Source: Rhizobium leguminosarum
GTDB lineage: Bacteria > Pseudomonadota > Alphaproteobacteria > Rhizobiales > Rhizobiaceae
DNA: 64,000 bases
Direction: 5' to 3'
Assembly (NCBI RefSeq): GCF_001652265.1
Contig: NZ_LWBS01000417.1
Location: forward strand, 190,128-254,127
Under the pieces are notes generated by a model, which had not been told where the DNA came from, ran no database searches, and saw nothing but the letters and a program-made list of their open reading frames with translations. Shown here piece by piece: positions 53,581-63,661 of the stretch (its first letter is position 1; each line of letters starts with the position of its first letter). A program made the position numbers and the translations under genes.

Positions 53581-54678
53581 ATGGCTAAGAAAATCCGCGT
53601 CCTTATCATCGACGATTCCGCGAGCATCCGCCAGACGCTGACCCATGTGCTGGAGCAGGATCCCGATATCGAGATCATGGCGGTCGCATCCGACCCCTTC
53701 ATGGCGGCGCGGAAGCTGCAAGAAGAGATCCCGGATGTCATTACGCTCGATGTGGAGATGCCGCGCATGGATGGCATCACCTTCCTGCGCAAGCTGATGG
53801 CGCAGCGGCCGATCCCTGTCGTGATGTGCTCGTCGCTGACGGAGGCGGGTTCGGAAACGCTGCTCCAGGCGCTGGAGGCCGGCGCCGTCGACGTCATCCT
53901 GAAATCGAAGATCGGCGCCGCCGACAGCCTTTCCGACGACGCGATGCGCATTCGCGAAGTCGTCAAGAGCGCTTCGCATGCACGGCTTTCCAACGTCCGC
54001 CGCGCCGCCGGAACTATCCGCTCCGCTTCAGCGGAGGGGCCGGCCAAGAAACTGACGGCGGATGTGATGCTGCCGCCACCGACGGGGCGGGCCATGGCGA
54101 AGACGACGGAGATGGTCGTCTGCGTCGGCGCCTCCACCGGCGGCACCGAAGCACTGCGCGAGTTCCTGGAGGAACTGCCGGCCAATGCGCCTGGCATGGT
54201 GATCGTCCAGCATATGCCGGAGAAATTCACCGCCGCCTTCGCCAAGCGGCTGAACGGGCTCTGTGAGGTAGAGGTCAAGGAAGCCGTCGATGGCGATCCG
54301 GTGCTGCGCGGTCATGTGCTGATCGCGCCTGGTGACAAACATATGCTGCTCGAGCGCCAGGGTGCGCGCTACTATGTGAGTGTGAAGACCGGGCCACTGG
54401 TGTCGCGCCACCGGCCTTCGGTCGACGTGCTCTTCCGCTCGGCGGCGCGCTCGGCCGGCTCGAACGCCATGGGCATCATCATGACCGGCATGGGCGACGA
54501 CGGCGCGCGCGGTATGCTGGAAATGCATCAGGCCGGCGCCTACACGGTGGCGCAGGACGAGGCGAGTTCCGTTGTTTTCGGCATGCCGAAGGAGGCGATC
54601 GCCAAAGGCGGTGTCGACCGAATCCTGCCGCTCGATCAGATCGCTCGCGAAGTGCTGATGACGCAACAGAAGTTCTGA
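53581..54678 (+). CDS. cheB: Chemotaxis methylesterase/glutamine deamidase CheB
   Basis: 365 aa. Receiver domain (1-120) with Asp57 in [13 protein letters not shown]. Linker about 125-165. Catalytic domain with Ser in [15 protein letters not shown], His in [14 protein letters not shown] and Asp in [11 protein letters not shown]. Removes receptor methyl groups. The last che gene of the cluster. No cheD follows. Confidence 0.96.
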   Translation: MAKKIRVLIIDDSASIRQTLTHVLEQDPDIEIMAVASDPFMAARKLQEEIPDVITLDVEMPRMDGITFLRKLMAQRPIPVVMCSSLTEAGSETLLQALEAGAVDVILKSKIGAADSLSDDAMRIREVVKSASHARLSNVRRAAGTIRSASAEGPAKKLTADVMLPPPTGRAMAKTTEMVVCVGASTGGTEALREFLEELPANAPGMVIVQHMPEKFTAAFAKRLNGLCEVEVKEAVDGDPVLRGHVLIAPGDKHMLLERQGARYYVSVKTGPLVSRHRPSVDVLFRSAARSAGSNAMGIIMTGMGDDGARGMLEMHQAGAYTVAQDEASSVVFGMPKEAIAKGGVDRILPLDQIAREVLMTQQKF

Positions 54679-54875
54679 GATCGATTTCGACGAAACGGAG
54701 CATAGCCGCCGGTTTCCGGCACCGCAGGGCAGCCATGCGTGGCTCCCCTTGAAATTTCCGCGATTTTGTGGTCTTGAGGCCGCCAATCAATGCAGCGCTG
54801 CCTGTCATGCATGTTCAGGGACACTTCCCGCCCCTGGCAGCGCGCACCTCGTATCAGTCCCAAGGAAAATGCCCG
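54679..54875 (+). promoter_or_regulatory. Gap between cheB and suhB
   Basis: 197 bp, no gene. It contains a weak AGCCAT/GTGGCT hairpin near 54732-54745. The suhB start is set by AAGGAAA just before ATG 54876. I see no anti-Shine-Dalgarno CCUCC motif that would mark the alphaproteobacterial suhB-associated RNA family. Confidence 0.4.
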
Positions 54876-55676
54876 ATGGCTCGTTCAGCTCTTCTCAATG
54901 TCATGGTTCAGGCTGCCCTCAAGGCAGGAAAGTCGCTGGGGCGTGATTTCGGCGAAGTGCAGAACCTGCAGGTTTCCGTGAAGGGACCGGGCGACTTCGT
55001 TTCCACCGCCGACCGCAAGGCCGAAAAGATCGTCAGGGAAGAGCTGCTCAAGGCGCGTCCGACCTATGGCTTCCTCGGCGAGGAAAGCGAAGAGATCAAG
55101 GGCACGGACGGCGCGCATCGCTGGATCGTCGACCCGCTCGACGGCACGACGAACTTCTTGCATGGCATCCCGGCCTTCGCTGTCTCGATCGCGCTCGAAC
55201 GCAACGGCGAGATCGTTGCCGCCGTCGTCTTCAATCCGGCGACCGACGAGCTCTATACCGCCGAGCGCGGCGGCGGCGCCTTCCTCAACGATCGGCGCCT
55301 GCGCGTTGCCGCGCGCCGGGCGCTGTCGGATTGCGTCATCGGCTGCGGCGTGCCGGCGCTCGGCAAGCGCAATCACGGCAAGTTCCTGGTCGAGCTTCGC
55401 CACGTGATGGGCGAAGTGGCGGGCATCCGCCGCCTGGGTTCGCCGACGCTCGATCTTGCCTATGTCGCTGCCGGGCGGTTCGACGGTTTCTGGGAATCGG
55501 AGCTTGCGCCGTGGGACATGGCAGCCGGCATCCTGCTCATCCGCGAAGCCGGCGGTTTCGCCACCGACTGGGACGGTGGCGCGACGATGCTGGAGAGCGG
55601 CACGATTGTCGCCGGCAACGAGATCATCCACAAGGCCTTGATCGAAGTCGTCAAGCGGCCGGTTCCCGCCAAGTGA
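54876..55676 (+). CDS. suhB: Inositol-1-monophosphatase family protein
   Basis: 266 aa, Mg-dependent phosphatase. Motif 1 is WIVDPLDGTTNFLHGIPAFA, preceded by the metal Glu in LGEESEEIKG; motif 2 is WDMAAGILLIREAGGF. N-terminal LNVMVQAALKAGKSLGRDFG. Acts on inositol phosphates and possibly nucleotides or ribosome biogenesis (SuhB role in enterics). ATG 54876 is chosen because family similarity begins there. Downstream is the MotA/MotB-like pair. Confidence 0.92.
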   Translation: MARSALLNVMVQAALKAGKSLGRDFGEVQNLQVSVKGPGDFVSTADRKAEKIVREELLKARPTYGFLGEESEEIKGTDGAHRWIVDPLDGTTNFLHGIPAFAVSIALERNGEIVAAVVFNPATDELYTAERGGGAFLNDRRLRVAARRALSDCVIGCGVPALGKRNHGKFLVELRHVMGEVAGIRRLGSPTLDLAYVAAGRFDGFWESELAPWDMAAGILLIREAGGFATDWDGGATMLESGTIVAGNEIIHKALIEVVKRPVPAK

Positions 55677-55788
55677 CCGAACGAAAATCTGGCTGTTGTA
55701 AAGTCACGGTTTTCGCCCCGGCATACTTCAATTCGGCACAATGTTGTTCTAGTCTCCGCCAGCAGGGAATCCGGAGGCTGCGTAACCT

Positions 55789-56892
55789 ATGGAAAATGTG
55801 AATGTGGCGGAGATCGGCTCCACCGAAAAGACGGCGGGCATTTATGCCAACAGGCTTTCGAGCCCCATGCCCTTCCTCTGGACGATGCTGCTTTTCCTCG
55901 TCATCGTCGGTTTTATCGCCGCTATCCTCTTCCGCCAGACGCAGACCGCCTTCATGCACAATCCGGGCCTCAACGGCCTGATCGTCGGCGTTCTCGCGGT
56001 CGGAATCATCCTTGTTTTCAACCATGTACTGGCGCTTCGCCCCGAGGTGCGCTGGTTTAATTCGTTCCGCGCCGCCGGCAGTGCCGACAAGGTCAACCGC
56101 AATCCGCGGCTGCTTGCGCCAATGCGGGCGCTGCTCGGCAGCCGTAAGTCCTCGGTGTCGCTGTCGACGACGGCGCTGCGCTCGATCCTCGACTCGATTG
56201 CCAGCCGCCTCGACGAATCGCGCGACGTTTCACGCTACCTGATCGGCCTCTTGGTCTTTCTCGGCCTGCTCGGCACCTTCTGGGGCCTCATCGGCACGAT
56301 CGGTTCGATCAGCGTCGTCATCCAGTCGCTCGATGCCGGCTCGAACGGCACAGGGGACGTGCTCTCGGCGCTGAAGGAAGGGCTTTCCACGCCGCTTTCG
56401 GGCATGGGCCAGGCCTTCTCCTCCTCGCTGCTCGGCCTTTCAGGTTCGCTCATTCTCGGCTTCCTCGACCTGCAGGCAGGCCGCGCGCAAAACCGCTTCT
56501 ACATGGAGCTGGAAAACTGGCTGTCCTCGGTCACGGATGTCGGCTCCGATCTTGCCCCGGCTCTCGACGCCGTTTCCGGTGCTTCCTCGGACGACATGCG
56601 AGCTCTCTCCGATTATCTGCGCAAGGTCGCCGAAGAGGGTGGCGCCGGCAGCCAGCGTTCCGTCGCCGCCATGGCGAGCCTTGCCGAAGGTATTCAGGGC
56701 CTGGTCAAGAACATGCGCAACGAACAGCAGATGCTGCGCGACTGGATCGAGGCACAGCAGGACGAGGCGAAGGCGATGCGCCGCACGCTCGACCGGCTCG
56801 CCGAACGCATCGGCGTGCAGGAGCGTGCAGGCGATCGGGGCGAGCGTTTGCGCGACCGCGCCAGCCATGCGGAAAAGAGCGAGGGCAAGTAA
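55789..56892 (+). CDS. MotA/TolQ/ExbB-like proton-channel protein
   Basis: 367 aa. Membrane helices at about 28-48, 62-85, 148-175 and 205-230. The pore helices resemble the MotA/TolQ family (YLIGLLVFLGLLGTFWGLIG with T and G pattern; FSSSLLGLSGSLILGFLDL). A long cytoplasmic tail (about 235-367) is mostly helical and charged. It should form a five-subunit channel with the partner encoded 3 nt downstream. It is not the flagellar MotA, since no other fla genes are near. Start ATG 55789. Confidence 0.88.
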   Translation: MENVNVAEIGSTEKTAGIYANRLSSPMPFLWTMLLFLVIVGFIAAILFRQTQTAFMHNPGLNGLIVGVLAVGIILVFNHVLALRPEVRWFNSFRAAGSADKVNRNPRLLAPMRALLGSRKSSVSLSTTALRSILDSIASRLDESRDVSRYLIGLLVFLGLLGTFWGLIGTIGSISVVIQSLDAGSNGTGDVLSALKEGLSTPLSGMGQAFSSSLLGLSGSLILGFLDLQAGRAQNRFYMELENWLSSVTDVGSDLAPALDAVSGASSDDMRALSDYLRKVAEEGGAGSQRSVAAMASLAEGIQGLVKNMRNEQQMLRDWIEAQQDEAKAMRRTLDRLAERIGVQERAGDRGERLRDRASHAEKSEGK

Positions 56893-56895
56893 GCT

Positions 56896-57927
56896 ATGGC
56901 TCTTGCCCGCAACCGGCGCCGCGAACGCACGGTGGATTACTGGCCGGGCTTCGTCGACGCGCTGTCGACGCTGCTCATCTCGATCATGTTCCTGCTGACG
57001 GTCTTCGTCGTCGGGCAGTTCATCCTCAGCCGCGAGATCACCGGACGCGATGAGGTGCTCAATCGCCTCAACAGCCAGATCAACGAGCTGACGCAGCTTC
57101 TCGCGCTCGAAAAGGGCAGCAACCAGGATCTCCAGGATTCGGTCGCCAACCTGCAGGCCTCGCTTGCCAGTGCCGAAGGCGACCGTTCGCGGCTACAGGC
57201 GCTGCTGAATGCCGGTTCGGGCGGCCAGGATGCGGCGCAGAAGCGGATCGGCTCGATGACGCAGGAGCTTGACGAGCAGAAGCAGGTGAGCGAACGGGCG
57301 CTCAGTCAGGTCGAACTGCTGAACCAGCAGATCTCAGCGCTTCGCAGCCAGATTGCCGCCGTCGAAGCAGCCCTTCAGGCGTCGGAGGAGAAAGACCGGG
57401 TCTCGCAGACCAAGATCGCCGATCTTGGCAGCCGCCTCAACGTGGCGCTCGCCGCACGCGTGCAGGAGTTGAACCGCTACCGTTCCGACTTCTTCGGCCG
57501 TCTGCGCGAGATCCTCTCGGACCGCGAGAATATCCGCATCGTCGGCGACCGGTTCGTCTTCCAATCGGAAGTGCTGTTTCCCTCGGGTGGTGCCGATCTC
57601 AACCCGGAGGGGCAGACCGAGATGGCAAAGCTTGCCGCCGCCCTTCTCGATCTCGCCAAGGAAATCCCGCCGGAGATCAACTGGGTGCTGCGCGTCGACG
57701 GGCATACCGACAATGTGCCGCTTGCCGGAACGGGCCGCTATCGCGACAATTGGGAGCTCTCCTCCGCGCGCGCGATTTCGGTCGTCAAGTTCCTGATCGC
57801 ACAGGGCGTGCCGGCCGACCGGCTGGTTGCCGCCGGCTTCGGCGAGTTCCAGCCAATCGCGCCGGGAGATACGCCGGATGCGCGCTCTACCAACCGCCGC
57901 ATCGAGCTGAAGCTGACCGAGAAGTGA
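56896..57927 (+). CDS. MotB/OmpA-like peptidoglycan-anchored partner
   Basis: 343 aa. One membrane helix (16-41) begins YWPGFVDALSTLLISIMFLL and keeps the channel Asp21 that protonates in MotB. A long coiled coil (about 45-200) replaces the plug region. The C-terminal OmpA domain (about 210-343) has RVDGHTDNVPLAGTGRYRDN, WELSSARAISVVKFLIAQG and STNRRIELKL. Together with the upstream gene it forms an ion-driven stator-like complex. The stop TGA is followed immediately by a family-B repeat. Confidence 0.9.
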   Translation: MALARNRRRERTVDYWPGFVDALSTLLISIMFLLTVFVVGQFILSREITGRDEVLNRLNSQINELTQLLALEKGSNQDLQDSVANLQASLASAEGDRSRLQALLNAGSGGQDAAQKRIGSMTQELDEQKQVSERALSQVELLNQQISALRSQIAAVEAALQASEEKDRVSQTKIADLGSRLNVALAARVQELNRYRSDFFGRLREILSDRENIRIVGDRFVFQSEVLFPSGGADLNPEGQTEMAKLAAALLDLAKEIPPEINWVLRVDGHTDNVPLAGTGRYRDNWELSSARAISVVKFLIAQGVPADRLVAAGFGEFQPIAPGDTPDARSTNRRIELKLTEK

Positions 57928-58026
57928 TTACAGCGCCGTGCGTCTTTGAAGACGCGCAAACGACGCTGTAACACTTTGAATGGCTGCACAATTCCTTAAA
58001 TCGATTCCGATTTAAGGAATTATGCA
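57928..58026 (-). repeat. Family-B two-hairpin element, copy B5
   Basis: Reverse orientation. Hairpin 2 TTACAGCGCCGTGCGTCTTT to CGACGCTGTAA (57928-57971), linker CACTTTGAATGGCTG, hairpin 1 CCTTAAATCG ATTC CGATTTAAGG (57994-58017). Lies between convergent genes, 1 nt after the MotB-like stop. Confidence 0.85.
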
Positions 58027-58037
58027 GTGGGCTGACA

Positions 58038-59276
58038 TTACCGCTGCACGGCCTTTAACCGGCCGGCGAGAAAGTCGCGCACGGCGGAGCTGTCGCTGAG
58101 GCCGATCGCTGTCATATAGGCGTCGGCTGCGGCGGTCTTGTCGCCGGCCTGCGCCTGAAGATAGGCACGCACGGCCCAGTAAGGCTGATAGGCTGCGACG
58201 TCGCGCCGATCGAGCTTGTCGAGCTGCTCCAGCCCGGCAGCGGCGCTCGAGGCCCTGCCGATTACCGCAGCCTGGCTGACGCGTGCACCCAGCGTCGGCT
58301 TCATCATCACCAGCGCCGCGTAGAGCGTCGTCAGCGCCTGCCAGTCAGTCGTTCCTGACAGCCGGCGCGCCGCATGCACGGACTGGATCGCAGCCTGGCA
58401 CTGGAAGGGGCCGAAACGGTCGACGTTTCCGGCTTTGCGCAGCAGCGCATCCGCCTCGGCAATCATGATCGCGTTCCACGCGGCCGTATCCTGCTCGTCC
58501 AGCGGCACATATTGGCCGTTGCTGTCGCGCCGGGTGCTCCGGCGGGCTTGGCAGTGAAGCATCAGCGAGAGGAGGCCTTTCGCCTCCGGTTCGTCCGGCA
58601 GCACCGCCAGAAGCGCACGGCCGAGCCAGATCGCCTCGCCGGCCAGCGAATGGCGTTCGTTCTCCCCGTCGAGCCCGTCCCATCCGAGACCGTAGGCGGC
58701 GTAGATCGCCGAAAGCACGGCGGCGAGCCGCCCGGGCAAGTCGAGGCGAGGCGGGACGGCGAAGGGAATGCCGGCATCGCGGATTTTTACCTTGGCCCGC
58801 ACCAGCCGCTGGCTCATTGCCTCTGGTGCGACGACGAAGGTCCGCGCGATGGTCTTTGCCTGGATGCCGAGAACGGTCTGCAACATCAGCGCCGTATGCA
58901 CGGAGCTGTCGATGGCGGGATGGGTGCAGGCGAAGAGCAGCTTCAGCCGCTCATCGGGAAAGACGGCGTTGCCGGCTTCGTTCATGCGTTCCTCAGCTTC
59001 CTCGAAGGCGACCGATATCGTCGTTTGCGCATTGGCTTCGACGGTGCGGTGGCGGGCCGCCTGCATGAGGTTGCGGCGGGCGGCCACCAGCAGCCAGGCT
59101 TCCGGATTGTCGGGAACGCCGCGCTCCGGCCAGACGCGAAGCGCCGAAGCCAGCGCTTCCGACAATGCATCCTCTGCCGCCGGCACGTCGCGCGAGCGGG
59201 CAGCGAGGAAGGCGATCAGCTTGCCGTAGGACTGACGCGCCACCTTTTCGGCAGCGCGTCCGGCATCGGGCGGCAT
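58038..59276 (-). CDS. ECF sigma factor, ECF42-like
   Basis: 412 aa, long for an ECF. Sigma-2 and sigma-4 regions cover about 1-165 (AEDALSEALASALRVWPERG; SVHTALMLQTVLGIQAKTIA; VAPEAMSQRLVRAKVKIRDA). A C-terminal TPR-like domain (about 180-412) includes EPEAKGLLSLMLHCQARRST, YVPLDEQDTAAWN and LTTLYAALVMMKPTLGARVS. This layout, with a YCII/DGPF gene upstream, matches the ECF42 group, which has no anti-sigma factor. GAGG precedes ATG 59276, close to the DGPF stop. Confidence 0.88.
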   Translation of the reverse strand: MPPDAGRAAEKVARQSYGKLIAFLAARSRDVPAAEDALSEALASALRVWPERGVPDNPEAWLLVAARRNLMQAARHRTVEANAQTTISVAFEEAEERMNEAGNAVFPDERLKLLFACTHPAIDSSVHTALMLQTVLGIQAKTIARTFVVAPEAMSQRLVRAKVKIRDAGIPFAVPPRLDLPGRLAAVLSAIYAAYGLGWDGLDGENERHSLAGEAIWLGRALLAVLPDEPEAKGLLSLMLHCQARRSTRRDSNGQYVPLDEQDTAAWNAIMIAEADALLRKAGNVDRFGPFQCQAAIQSVHAARRLSGTTDWQALTTLYAALVMMKPTLGARVSQAAVIGRASSAAAGLEQLDKLDRRDVAAYQPYWAVRAYLQAQAGDKTAAADAYMTAIGLSDSSAVRDFLAGRLKAVQR

Positions 59277-59283
59277 TGCCGCC

Positions 59284-59622
59284 TCACATCTGCAGGCGCG
59301 GGCGCACCTCGACCGAACCCTTGTCAGAGATCGGGACGCGGGTCGCCCATTCGAGCGCGGTATCGATATCGGGAACATCGATCAGATAGAAGCCGCCGAG
59401 CTGTTCCTTGCCTTCCGGATAAGGCCCGTCCTGAACATCGTGTTCCTCGCCTTTGCGGCGCACGATCGTGCCCGTCTCCGGGCCGGTCAGCCCGGCGCCA
59501 CCGGTCATGATCCCCGCCTGAGCAAGCGCCTTGCTGTAGGCGACCCAGCCGTCGCGATAGGCGGGATCGCCGCGGCGGGCGAAATCTTCGGCGGCTTCGC
59601 GAATGATGAGAGCATATTGCAT
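59284..59622 (-). CDS. YCII-related DGPF-domain protein
   Basis: 112 aa: MQYALIIREAAEDFARRG, GIMTGGAGLTGPETGTIV, HDVQDGPYPEGKEQLGG, then DIDTALEWATRVPISD and VEVRPRLQM. The DGPYPEGKEQLGGF stretch is the family mark. In ECF42 loci, DGPF genes are direct sigma targets and may be the signal input. ATG 59622 follows AGGAG. The ECF gene starts 7 nt after its stop. Confidence 0.9.
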   Translation of the reverse strand: MQYALIIREAAEDFARRGDPAYRDGWVAYSKALAQAGIMTGGAGLTGPETGTIVRRKGEEHDVQDGPYPEGKEQLGGFYLIDVPDIDTALEWATRVPISDKGSVEVRPRLQM

Positions 59623-59888
59623 GGAAAACTCCTGATCTCGTTGTTTCGTTGATCCGGGCATGCCGATAGCGGGGATCGCGATCCCGAAAACCGTAAAGCC
59701 CGGCGGAGCGGCGCGGCCGTTCCGAAACAATGAGGCTCGGCCACCCGTCCTTTCGACATGGCTTTCAAAAAATATGCGAAAACGAAAAACGGCACCCAAA
59801 ATTGCAAGCGGGTCGGGCTCAAGGGCGCCAGCGCTGCTCAACGGCGCGAAAGGGCAGGGCGGCAATCACGCCGCCGCTGCCGGTCTGC
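59623..59888. promoter_or_regulatory. Gap between the DUF1508 and DGPF genes
   Basis: 266 bp with no gene I can support. It should contain the promoter of the DGPF-ECF operon, possibly one read by the ECF factor itself. I did not find a convincing -35/-10 pair by eye. Confidence 0.35.
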
Positions 59889-60077
59889 TCAGGACTCGGC
59901 CTTCGTCTGATCGACGACCTCGGCGCTAGGCGTGTTCTTCTTGATGGATTCGATGGCACTCATGGCGGACGCCTTCGCCTTGTAGCCCTCGGACGAGAAC
60001 ATGGCCTCCCCGTTCGATGCCTTGAAGCGGAAGCGGAACTCGCCGGCCTTATCTTTATAGACTTCGAATTTATACAT
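59889..60077 (-). CDS. DUF1508 (YegP-like) small protein
   Basis: 62 aa: MYKFEVYKDKAGEFRFRFKA, SNGEAMFSSEGYKAKASAMS and AIESIKKNTPSAEVVDQTKA. It is the single-repeat form of the YegP fold. Function unknown. ATG 60077 follows GGGAGA; the in-frame ATG at 60113 lacks a site. Monocistronic by spacing. Confidence 0.85.
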   Translation of the reverse strand: MYKFEVYKDKAGEFRFRFKASNGEAMFSSEGYKAKASAMSAIESIKKNTPSAEVVDQTKAES

Positions 60078-60184
60078 AGATGTCTCCCGAAATCCCAAAA
60101 CGCTGAATTGCAACCATCAGCTTAGCGGAGGCTAGATCAAAATGGCGAGCTTTTCCACTGCCTTAATGTGGATTGGGTTGCCTA

Positions 60185-60215
60185 GCGTCCAATTGCCACC
60201 GTTTCCATTGGACGC
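60185..60215. repeat. Inverted repeat between TctC and DUF1508
   Basis: GCGTCCAAT (60185-60193) and ATTGGACGC (60207-60215), 9 bp each, 13-nt loop. It has no T-run on either strand, so an operator or structural element is as likely as a terminator. Confidence 0.35.
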
Positions 60216-60251
60216 AAGTGAAGGAGGGATGCCGCTACATGCTCTTTCACA

Positions 60252-61244
60252 TTACTCCATCTGGATATTCGCGCCCTTGACGACCGGCCGCCATTTGGCG
60301 AGCTCGGCCTTTACATGGGCAGCCAGTTCCTCCGGCGTCGAGCCGACGATGGTGGCGCTGAATTCCTTCATCCGTTCAGCGACGGCAGGGTCGGCAAGCG
60401 CCTTTTTAGCCGAGACGTTGAGACGCATCACCACCTCGTTCGGCGTCTTGGCCGGGGCGAAAAGCGCGTTCCAGGTATAGGTCTCGTAACCTGGAATGCC
60501 TGACTCGGCGACGGTCGGCACGTCGGGGAAGGAGGGCGCGCGCTCGGCCGTGGTCACCGCCAGCGCCCGCAGGGTGCCGGCCTTGATGTGGCTCGACGAG
60601 GAGGGCAGGTTGTCGAACATGATCGGCACCTGGTTGCCGATGACGTCGTTCAATGCCGGACCGGCGCCCTTATAGGGGATGTGCTGCATGCTGACGCCGG
60701 CCATGGACTTGAAGAGTTCGCCGGAAAGATGCAGCGGCGTGCCGTTGCCCGATGAGGCGTAGCTGTATTTGTCAGGCTCGGCCTTCAGCAGCGCGATCAG
60801 CTCCTGCACGGTCTTTGCCGGCAGTTCCGGATTGACGACGAGCACGTTCGGCACGACGACGAGCAGCGAGATCGGCGCGAAATCCTTTTCGGCGTCATAA
60901 GGCGTCGATTTCAGGATCAGCGGATTGAGGGCGTGGGTCGCGACCGTGCCCATCAGAATGGTGTAGCCATCCGGTTCGGCGCGGGCGACGTTACCGGCGC
61001 CGAGATTGCCGCCGGCGCCGGCGACGTTCTGGACGATCACCTGCTGGCCGAGATCCTCCGACATCTTCTGCGCGACGATGCGGGCGACGACGTCGGTCGA
61101 GCCGCCGGCCGCGAAGGGCACGACCATGGTGATCGCGCGATCGGGAAAATCCGCAGCAGCGGCAGAGGCGCCGACGGCAAAGGCCGCAAGCACACCGAAA
61201 CCGAGCGCAAGGCCCGTACGTCGCGTTATATCGGAAAGCGCCAT
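60252..61244 (-). CDS. Tripartite tricarboxylate transporter substrate-binding protein (TctC/Bug family)
   Basis: 330 aa. Signal peptide residues about 10-31 (GLALGFGVLAAFAVGASAAA). Family segments: FPDRAITMVVPFAAGGSTDV, VAGAGGNLGAGNVARAEPDG, YASSGNGTPLHLSGELFKSM and VPTVAESGIPGYETYTWNAL. Binds a carboxylate in the periplasm. No TctA or TctB genes adjoin, so the membrane partners must be elsewhere, or this is an orphan Bug. ATG 61244 follows GGAGGAG. Confidence 0.92.
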   Translation of the reverse strand: MALSDITRRTGLALGFGVLAAFAVGASAAAADFPDRAITMVVPFAAGGSTDVVARIVAQKMSEDLGQQVIVQNVAGAGGNLGAGNVARAEPDGYTILMGTVATHALNPLILKSTPYDAEKDFAPISLLVVVPNVLVVNPELPAKTVQELIALLKAEPDKYSYASSGNGTPLHLSGELFKSMAGVSMQHIPYKGAGPALNDVIGNQVPIMFDNLPSSSSHIKAGTLRALAVTTAERAPSFPDVPTVAESGIPGYETYTWNALFAPAKTPNEVVMRLNVSAKKALADPAVAERMKEFSATIVGSTPEELAAHVKAELAKWRPVVKGANIQME

Positions 61245-61386
61245 TCCTATCTCCTCCCAAGGATTTCAGCAGCAATATCCCCACCTCGGGGAATGAAGAG
61301 GTTAGGGCGGGACGCGCGAAAAACAACTGCGGGGAGGAGTGGCGGGTTCAGACTTTAGTCGCTGTTGGCCGGAAAAGTGGCGCCGG

Positions 61387-63189
<1,803 letters not shown>

Positions 63190-63382
63190 ATCGTCTCCGA
63201 TCGCCCGCAGGACCCACGCAATGCGGCCTGTAGGCTCTTGTTATCTAGGCGTCCTTCATGTATAGGCACCGCATCCTAATGGGAAGCCGTAGCCATCACG
63301 ACTGCGGCTTCATTTATTCAATCGGTTCGGTGGCTGCAACTGCATGCGGCAAATTGAACTCCGGTATCGCAGGAAGATTGTT
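63190..63382. promoter_or_regulatory. Divergent region between the ABC exporter and rpmE
   Basis: 193 bp without a gene. Must carry promoters for the ABC exporter and rpmE. AGGAAG precedes the rpmE ATG. I see no zinc-regulator box, in keeping with the zinc-free L31 that follows. Confidence 0.35.
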
Positions 63383-63604
63383 ATGAAGGCAGGCATCCAT
63401 CCCGAATATCACATGATCAAGGTGGTCATGACCGATGGCACCGAATACGAAACCCGCTCGACCTGGGGTTCGGAGGGCGCTGTCATGAACCTTGAAATCG
63501 ATTCCAAGTCGCATCCGGCCTGGACTGGCGGCAACCAGCAGCTCATGGATCGCGGTGGCCGCGTCTCCAAGTTCAACAAGCGTTTCGGCGGCCTCGGCCT
63601 CTAA
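63383..63604 (+). CDS. rpmE: 50S ribosomal protein L31, cysteine-free form
   Basis: 73 aa: [39 protein letters not shown], then [20 protein letters not shown] and [14 protein letters not shown]. It lacks the four zinc-binding Cys of classical L31, like the L36 at 35 kb. ATG 63383. A strong terminator follows and a group II intron starts 12 nt past the stem. Confidence 0.95.
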   Translation: MKAGIHPEYHMIKVVMTDGTEYETRSTWGSEGAVMNLEIDSKSHPAWTGGNQQLMDRGGRVSKFNKRFGGLGL

Positions 63605-63633
63605 TCGTTTTTGCTCGACGGAATTCGAAGAGA

Positions 63634-63656
63634 GCCCGGTTTTGCCGGGCTTTTTT
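63634..63656 (+). terminator. Terminator of rpmE
   Basis: GCCCGG TTTTG CCGGGC (63634-63650), a 6-bp stem followed by TTTTTT. The intron insertion point lies a few bases downstream. Confidence 0.9.
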
Positions 63657-63661
63657 GCGTT

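Noticed and set aside
54679-54875. A suhB-associated alphaproteobacterial small RNA
   Set aside because: The region before suhB lacks the CCUCCUCC-type anti-Shine-Dalgarno loops and has only a weak hairpin.
55789-57927. Zorya-type anti-phage system (ZorA/ZorB)
   Set aside because: The channel and OmpA proteins fit the general layout, but no zorC, zorD or zorE follows, and the next genes are an ECF sigma factor and DGPF protein. Kept as an unplaced MotA/MotB-like pair.
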